The translations under genes and the position numbers were made by a program. Below, one piece after another: positions 5,503 through 9,359 of a stretch of DNA of 9,359 bases. This DNA is from Spirochaetales bacterium (GTDB lineage Bacteria > Spirochaetota > Spirochaetia > DTKZ01): NCBI GenBank assembly GCA_031266855.1, contig JAISAF010000137.1:1-9359 (forward strand). Direction: 5' to 3'. How positions within the stretch are numbered: position 1 is the stretch's first letter; each line of letters opens with the position of its first letter. The notes beneath the pieces are model-generated. The model was not told the origin of the DNA. It saw only the letters and a program-made list of their open reading frames with translations, and ran no database searches.

Positions 5503-6999
5503 ATGAACTTTGAAATTCTTATGCAGGTATTTCAACTTGATAGCATTGGTCTTTGTATCGCGGGAACGATATTAGGCATAATTTTTGGTGCGGTTCCTGG
5601 TTTGAACGCAACTATTGGCGTCTCCCTGTTATTGCCTATTACCTTTATGCTTTCTCCAACTGCCGGACTTCTGATGCTGGGGGGCATTTATATGGGTGGT
5701 ATGTATGGGGGTTCCATTACAGCGGTACTGATTAATGTCCCCGGCGCTATCGAAGCTACATGTACCGCCTGGGAAGGGTATCCGATGACCCTTCAAGGGA
5801 GATCCCGGGAAGCCCTGTATTATTCAATATTCGCCAGTACGTTTGGGGGGATGGTAGGCATCCTATGCCTGATTTTTCTGACCCCTCCGCTTGCCCAGGT
5901 AGCCCTGAAATTTGGTCCGCCGGAAATGCTTATTTTTGCCCTTTGTGGCCTTGCGGTAGTCGGCGTTCTTGCCAGTAAAAATCTTTGGAAATCCCTCTTT
6001 GCTATGGGCTTGGGATTATTCCTGCATACTATTGGTATGGACTCGATGACAACATTATACCGTTTCACCTTTGGCATTAGATCGATGGCATCGGGACTAG
6101 ATATTGTGGCGATAGTACTGGGTTTTTTCTGTTTTGCCGAAATGTTCCGCAACATTGGTCAGAAAAAAGCCGAAAATTTTGTATACCGGGATATTTTCAT
6201 AAAGCGCAGTACTGTCATAATTAGGATGTTAAAAAAATGGACAGTCAGTGTGAAAGCGTCGCTTATCGGCCTTTTGATCGGTATTCTGCCCGGAATTGGC
6301 GGGGGAACCGCGATTTTTGTCGCTTATGGAGAGGCAAAACGTTCCTCCAAAAATCCGGAACTCTTTGGAAAAGGCAATGTGGATGGAATAATCGCGGCTG
6401 AATCGGCAAACAACGCGGTGGTGGGTGGTTCCCTGATTCCCCTCCTGGCTTTGGGGATACCGGGTTCTCCTACTGCGGCGATTATTGGCGCCGCTCTGAC
6501 ATCTCATGGATTAATTATTGGCCCCAGCCTTTTCTTGAAGAGTGCGGATGTAGCCTATATTTTCATGTACGGAATGACCTTCGCGGTCATCGGCATGATG
6601 CTGGTTGGTACGTTCGGCATAAACCTTTTTCCCATGATTCTTAAAATCAACATGTTTTATCTGATTCCTATTGTTATGGTTTTTGCTCTTTTTGGCGCTT
6701 ATAGTATTAATTATAATACTTTTGATGTCTTCGTTGCGGTTATTGTAGGCGCCATTACCATTCTCCTGGTACGTTTTGAGATACCCCTGTCGCCTATATT
6801 GATAGGATTTGTGCTGGAGCGCCTTATCGAGGAAAATTTCCGCAGATCCCTTATTATCGCAACAGCCCAAAAGCAGAATATCATAGTCTATATTCTGACC
6901 CGCCCGCTTAGTATCATTCTGGGAATTGTTTTAATTGTGTTTATCGTGTATTTTTTTGGCAAGAATAAAAACGAGAAAAAGGAAATAGAATCAAATTAA
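5503..6999 (+). CDS. tctA: TTT-system large membrane subunit, TctA family
   Basis: This 498-residue polytopic protein has the normal TctA length and about twelve hydrophobic segments. The first family motif is intact: FGAVPGLNATIGVSLLLPIT (28-47), then MLGGIYMGGMYGGSITA and INVPG (77-81). The following conserved element reads AWEGYPM (89-95), with Glu where Asp is usual (DGYP). The internal second copy of the fold shows LPGIGGG (around 260), ELFGKGNVDG, AAESANNAVVGG and LALGIPGSPTAA, all typical. TctA forms the transport pathway in the inner membrane, driven by an ion gradient. GGAGG (5494-5498) stands 4 nt before the ATG, a rather short spacing. It follows tctC by 37 bp with no terminator seen. 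Its stop TAA (6997-6999) overlaps the strong Shine-Dalgarno of the next gene. Confidence 0.95.
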   Translation: MNFEILMQVFQLDSIGLCIAGTILGIIFGAVPGLNATIGVSLLLPITFMLSPTAGLLMLGGIYMGGMYGGSITAVLINVPGAIEATCTAWEGYPMTLQGRSREALYYSIFASTFGGMVGILCLIFLTPPLAQVALKFGPPEMLIFALCGLAVVGVLASKNLWKSLFAMGLGLFLHTIGMDSMTTLYRFTFGIRSMASGLDIVAIVLGFFCFAEMFRNIGQKKAENFVYRDIFIKRSTVIIRMLKKWTVSVKASLIGLLIGILPGIGGGTAIFVAYGEAKRSSKNPELFGKGNVDGIIAAESANNAVVGGSLIPLLALGIPGSPTAAIIGAALTSHGLIIGPSLFLKSADVAYIFMYGMTFAVIGMMLVGTFGINLFPMILKINMFYLIPIVMVFALFGAYSINYNTFDVFVAVIVGAITILLVRFEIPLSPILIGFVLERLIEENFRRSLIIATAQKQNIIVYILTRPLSIILGIVLIVFIVYFFGKNKNEKKEIESN

Positions 7000-7004
7000 G
7001 GAGG
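6998..7004 (+). promoter_or_regulatory. Strong Shine-Dalgarno without a canonical start at normal distance
   Basis: AAGGAGG (6998-7004) overlaps the tctA stop codon. The first ATG in the regulator's frame is at 7040, 35 nt away, and no ATG, GTG or TTG in that frame lies between. At usable spacing only ATC codons (7007, 7010) occur in frame. The regulator may therefore start at a rare non-canonical codon, or be translated by re-initiation after tctA. The GGATATCAT here also resembles one half of the palindrome at 3698-3725. Confidence 0.55.
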
Positions 7005-7039
7005 ATATCATCACCACAGGTAAATTATGTATCAAAACA

Positions 7040-7702
7040 ATGTCCCGATCTGTCACTGATACTCTGAGACAGGAAATTATCAACGGAATATATCCTGCGG
7101 GAGAACATATTACCATTCGGCAGCTTGTACTAAAATATGGGGTTAGCGAGATGCCGGTTCGGGAGGCATTTCAATGTCTTAAAGGAGAAGGCCTTCTTGA
7201 ATTGCATCAGTATAAAGGCGCACGGGTTGTGCCCCTTGATGTAAATGATGTAGCCTATATTTATGATATTCGGACCGCGATAGAAATTCTCATATTGAAG
7301 GAAGTTATTCAAAAAGACTATACAAAAAATTTCCTTACCGGGCTGGCACGAATAAACAGTTCGGTCGATATTCGCCTTCCCGAAAAAAAGTTGAGTTTCC
7401 AGTATGGAACAATTAATAACCAGTTTCATTCCGATATGTTTACCCTGTCGGGGAATAAACGCGCCAAGGATATGTATATTCTATATTCAAATCTGTTCCG
7501 GGCATTAAAAAGGCGCTATCCTGATAATATCGAGAATATAAAAATAGGGCTTGGTGAACATGAAGCCCTCATCCTGGCCTTGAAGGACAGGGATGAAACG
7601 AAGATTTCGGAATTGGTTGCCCGTCATTCCGAACGGGCAAAGAATTCACTTCTTCAAAAGATGGTTATGGAACCGGCTGATTTATCGGCGGATGCAAAAT
7701 GA
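7040..7702 (+). CDS. GntR-family transcriptional regulator with FCD domain
   Basis: The 220 residues hold an N-terminal winged helix-turn-helix (about 3-66) with the family core IINGIYPAGEHITIRQLVLK and YGVSEMPVREAF then LKGEGLLE. The C-terminal FCD ligand domain (about 72-205) contains DIRTAIE (76-82), NNQFHSDMF (H130), GEHEALILAL (H174) and ARHSERA (H196). The three histidines fit the metal-binding site found in many FCD proteins. Such regulators usually repress carboxylate or sugar-acid catabolic operons and release DNA when the substrate or a product binds. Its place between tctA and the dehydratase gene (13-bp gap) suggests it controls this operon, probably at the palindrome 3698-3725. 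The start is uncertain: the ATG at 7040 gives a plausible though short N-terminus but has no ribosome-binding site at normal distance; see 6998-7004. The frame continues upstream through ATC codons. Confidence 0.9.
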   Translation: MSRSVTDTLRQEIINGIYPAGEHITIRQLVLKYGVSEMPVREAFQCLKGEGLLELHQYKGARVVPLDVNDVAYIYDIRTAIEILILKEVIQKDYTKNFLTGLARINSSVDIRLPEKKLSFQYGTINNQFHSDMFTLSGNKRAKDMYILYSNLFRALKRRYPDNIENIKIGLGEHEALILALKDRDETKISELVARHSERAKNSLLQKMVMEPADLSADAK

Positions 7703-7715
7703 GAAAGGAGCAATT

Positions 7716-8930
7716 ATGTCGAGGGTAACAATTCGGGATATTAAAACTTTTATTTTAAAACCTGGTTCAGTCAATCTGATCGTGGTTAAAGTGGAAACAT
7801 CCGAACCCGGGCTGTATGGTTTGGGCTGTGCGACTTTCGCATACCGGAGCCTTGCGGTAAAATCAGTCATTGAAGATTATTTCAAGCCGGTTCTGATTGG
7901 GCGCGATGTTGTACACATTGAAGATACCTGGCATCTTCTTAATTACAGCGCCTATTGGCGTTCCGGCCCAATTGAGCAAAACGCGATTTCAGGAATAGAT
8001 ATTGCCCTTTGGGATATCAAGGGGAAAATGGCAAAAATGCCGGTGTATGCCCTGCTTGGCGGGAAATGCCGGGAGTATGCGACAACCTATCGTTACGCAG
8101 ACGGTGATACTTTCGATGAAATTGGTGAAGAATTTCAGAAGCTTTTGGATGCGGGAAATACCCATATCAGGATCAGAATAGGGAAGGCGCGGGGCAGTTT
8201 CGGCGGCGAGGAACTGCCTGTGGGTAAATATCAGGGACAGGAAGGGTTGAAATATAATCCAGCGCTTTATTTGGAACAACTGATCGCAGTAATGAAATTT
8301 ATCCGTAGGGAATTTGGTACAAAAGCGGAATTACTTCACGATACACACGAACGGCTTGATCCTCAGGATGCTATGCGGCTCGCTAGGGAAATGGAACAAT
8401 TTAACCTCTTTTTCCTTGAAGACATACTCTCCCCCGAGCAGGGGAGCTGGTATCAGATAATACGGCGGCAGGTGACAACTCCCCTGGCAATGGGGGAATT
8501 ATTTGTTAATCCCAAGGAATGGGATTATCTTATTGCTGACCGGCTGATTGATTATATCCGGGTACATATTACCGCTATTGGGGGAATAACGCCAGCAAAA
8601 AAACTTGCGAATTTCGCTGAAGTTTTTGGAATAAAAACCGCGTGGCATGGTCCAACCGATGTTACGCCTATTGGTCATACCGCTAATGTCCATTTGAGTC
8701 TGTCCTGTATCAATTTTGGTATTCAGGAATGGGCGGGAATTAGTAAAATCGAAGAAGAACTATTCCCTGGTTGCCCGGAAATACGGAAGAATGGCGTATA
8801 TGCAAACGATAAGCCTGGGCTGGGAATTGATTTCAATGAAAAGCTTGCCGCAAAATATCCTGCCGATAATGAGACATGGCTTAACCGATGGCAAATGCGT
8901 CTGCCTGACGGGACTATTCATGCACCATAA
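7716..8930 (+). CDS. Enolase-superfamily sugar-acid dehydratase, ManD/RspA type
   Basis: The product has 404 residues, the normal length of the mannonate dehydratase (ManD/RspA) subgroup. The N-terminal capping domain (about 1-120) includes the AISGIDIALWDIKGK motif (90-104). The barrel domain carries the expected Mg2+ ligands D209 (LLHDTHERL), E235 (FFLEDILSP) and E261 (AMGELF), and histidines H211 and H311 (AWHGPTDVTPIGH). The C-terminal run NFGIQEW ... KPGLGIDFNEKLAAKYP ... LPDGT is subgroup-typical. Family enzymes remove water from D-mannonate and/or D-gluconate to give 2-keto-3-deoxygluconate, some with very low activity. The loop after R152/R154 (GKARGSFGGEEL) shows no tyrosine at the spacing of ManD's Tyr159, so the substrate or chemistry may differ. 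AAAGGAG (7704-7710) lies 5 nt before the ATG at 7716. It is last in the operon, before a terminator-like hairpin. Family is firm; substrate unknown. Confidence 0.9.
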   Translation: MSRVTIRDIKTFILKPGSVNLIVVKVETSEPGLYGLGCATFAYRSLAVKSVIEDYFKPVLIGRDVVHIEDTWHLLNYSAYWRSGPIEQNAISGIDIALWDIKGKMAKMPVYALLGGKCREYATTYRYADGDTFDEIGEEFQKLLDAGNTHIRIRIGKARGSFGGEELPVGKYQGQEGLKYNPALYLEQLIAVMKFIRREFGTKAELLHDTHERLDPQDAMRLAREMEQFNLFFLEDILSPEQGSWYQIIRRQVTTPLAMGELFVNPKEWDYLIADRLIDYIRVHITAIGGITPAKKLANFAEVFGIKTAWHGPTDVTPIGHTANVHLSLSCINFGIQEWAGISKIEEELFPGCPEIRKNGVYANDKPGLGIDFNEKLAAKYPADNETWLNRWQMRLPDGTIHAP

Positions 8931-8949
8931 AAAGTCTCTCATTATACAG

Positions 8950-8981
8950 AGCTGTTCGTAACCTTTCGTTTCCGAACAGCT
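8950..8981 (+). terminator. Terminator-like hairpin after the dehydratase gene
   Basis: AGCTGTTCG (8950-8958) and CGAACAGCT (8973-8981) form a perfect 9-bp stem with a 14-nt loop, 19 bp after the operon's last stop codon. The following T-run is weak (TTTGATGT). Position favours termination, but the poor U-tract and large loop lower confidence. Confidence 0.55.
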
Positions 8982-8997
8982 TTGATGTAAAAATGGC

Positions 8998-9027
8998 GGA
9001 ATTTGCCGCTATTGTGTGGCAAATTCC
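8998..9027. repeat. Palindrome related to hairpins 3 and 4
   Basis: GGAATTTGCC (8998-9007), 10-nt spacer, GGCAAATTCC (9018-9027): a perfect 10-bp stem. Apart from one extra T per arm it matches the GGAATTGCC / GGCAATTCC part of the stem at 3552-3581. It sits on the other side of the AT-rich tct cassette. Confidence 0.65.
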
Positions 9028-9115
9028 ATGAAATATGTGAGGAAACCGGAAGGTTATCAAACAAGTCTGCTCCATGATATTTTCTCTTCAGTTGCTTTCA
9101 AGTGATGTTTCGTTA

Positions 9116-9175
9116 GTGACAGCGGGAAAGGCCGGGTGAGAGACGATGGCTGGTAGAACCAGAGACCACTGTCGC
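9116..9175. other. Nested stem structure just beyond the cobO-type stop codon
   Basis: GTGACAGCGG (9116-9125) can pair with CCACTGTCGC (9166-9175) over 10 positions with one mismatch and one wobble. It encloses a smaller perfect stem CTGGT-AGA-ACCAG (9150-9162). On the - strand it would lie about 5 nt after the stop of the adenosyltransferase gene, with no T-tract behind it. The rest of 8931-9179 contains no gene that I can support. Confidence 0.4.
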
Positions 9176-9179
9176 GAGG

Positions 9180-9359
9180 TTAGTATTCAATTCCTTCCTG
9201 CGCGGGAATTCCTGAGTCCAGGGGATGTTTTAGCATTTTCATTTCCGTTACCAGGTCGGCGGCGGCGGTAAGTTCGGGTGGGGCGTCACGCCCGGTAATT
9301 ACGACGTGCGTCGCGGCGGGCCGGTTTTTCAGGACGGCGGTGATTTCCTGTGGATCAAG
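9180..9359 (-). CDS. cobO: Corrinoid adenosyltransferase (CobO/BtuR/CobA type), C-terminal part
   Basis: The last 59 codons and the TAA stop (9182-9180) are visible; the rest lies beyond the window. The sequence reads NRPAATHVVITGRDAPPEL, then ADLVTEMKMLKHPLDSGIPAQ and ends EGIEY. This is the conserved C-terminus of ATP:cob(I)alamin adenosyltransferases of the BtuR/CobO family, which normally end in AQ.GI(D/E)(Y/F). These enzymes move the 5'-deoxyadenosyl group of ATP to the cobalt of a corrinoid, completing coenzyme B12. The P-loop and substrate-binding parts are not in the window. The segment is GC-rich like the left end of the window and unlike the tct cassette. The gene converges on the dehydratase operon. 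Confidence 0.92.
   Translation of the reverse strand, partial: LDPQEITAVLKNRPAATHVVITGRDAPPELTAAADLVTEMKMLKHPLDSGIPAQEGIEY

Noticed and set aside
7027..7059. Ten-codon leader peptide overlapping the GntR start
   Set aside because: Its ATG is 22 nt after the Shine-Dalgarno, too far, and the peptide has no attenuation-like features.
9116..9179. Cobalamin riboswitch
   Set aside because: Only a CCACTGT fragment fits; the remaining conserved core is absent, and the position is downstream of the corrinoid gene rather than in front of it.
9146..9274. Short + strand ORF starting MAGRTRDHC
   Set aside because: Most of it is antisense to the well-supported cobO-type C-terminus and it has no ribosome-binding site.
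1..9359. CRISPR array, tRNA, rRNA or defence system
   Set aside because: I saw no regularly spaced repeats, no tRNA cloverleaf or rRNA sequence, and no nuclease, toxin or transposase-like protein.

Overview
The window appears to be bacterial chromosome with two compositions. The left end (1-2558) and the extreme right end (9180-9359) are GC-rich; the block from about 3660 to 8930 is visibly more AT-rich. A spirochaete of the termite-gut Treponema type would fit: a relaxed lipobox, a mixed-GC genome, and many intergenic palindromes. This taxonomic call is a weak inference, because no rRNA or marker gene is present.

Left block, + strand: the 3' part of a DUF58 protein gene (1-1221) overlaps by 4 bp a membrane protein gene with a C-terminal DUF4129-like domain (1218-2558). 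This pair belongs to the widespread MoxR / DUF58 / transglutaminase-type loci; the upstream MoxR-type ATPase would lie outside the window. A 112-bp imperfect inverted repeat (2578-2689) separates it from a convergent gene for a VUT/YhhQ-type transporter, probably for queuosine precursors (2722-3378, - strand). That gene seems to have a promoter almost touching its ATG and no Shine-Dalgarno.

Middle: a gene-free stretch (3379-3753) holds four consecutive hairpins, then a TTGACA promoter with a perfect 12-bp palindrome that looks like an operator.

Right block, + strand: a probable operon in the order tctB - tctC - tctA - GntR/FCD regulator - ManD/RspA-type sugar-acid dehydratase (3754-8930). 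The three Tct genes encode a tripartite tricarboxylate-type (TTT) secondary transporter: a binding lipoprotein, a small membrane subunit and a large membrane subunit. The last gene is an enolase-superfamily enzyme related to mannonate/gluconate dehydratases. The simplest reading is a self-contained uptake and dehydration cassette for a hydroxy-acid or sugar acid, switched by the GntR protein sensing the substrate or a product. No kinase or aldolase for the expected 2-keto-3-deoxy acid is in the window.

End: a terminator-like hairpin, another palindrome resembling those at 3552-3610, and an unexplained nested stem precede the C-terminal 59 codons of a corrinoid adenosyltransferase gene (cobO/btuR type) on the - strand (9180-9359).

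No CRISPR array, tRNA, rRNA, transposase or recognisable defence system was seen. The most interesting points are the palindrome family flanking the AT-rich cassette, the operator candidate, the odd translation start of the GntR gene, and the altered active-site loop of the ManD-like enzyme.
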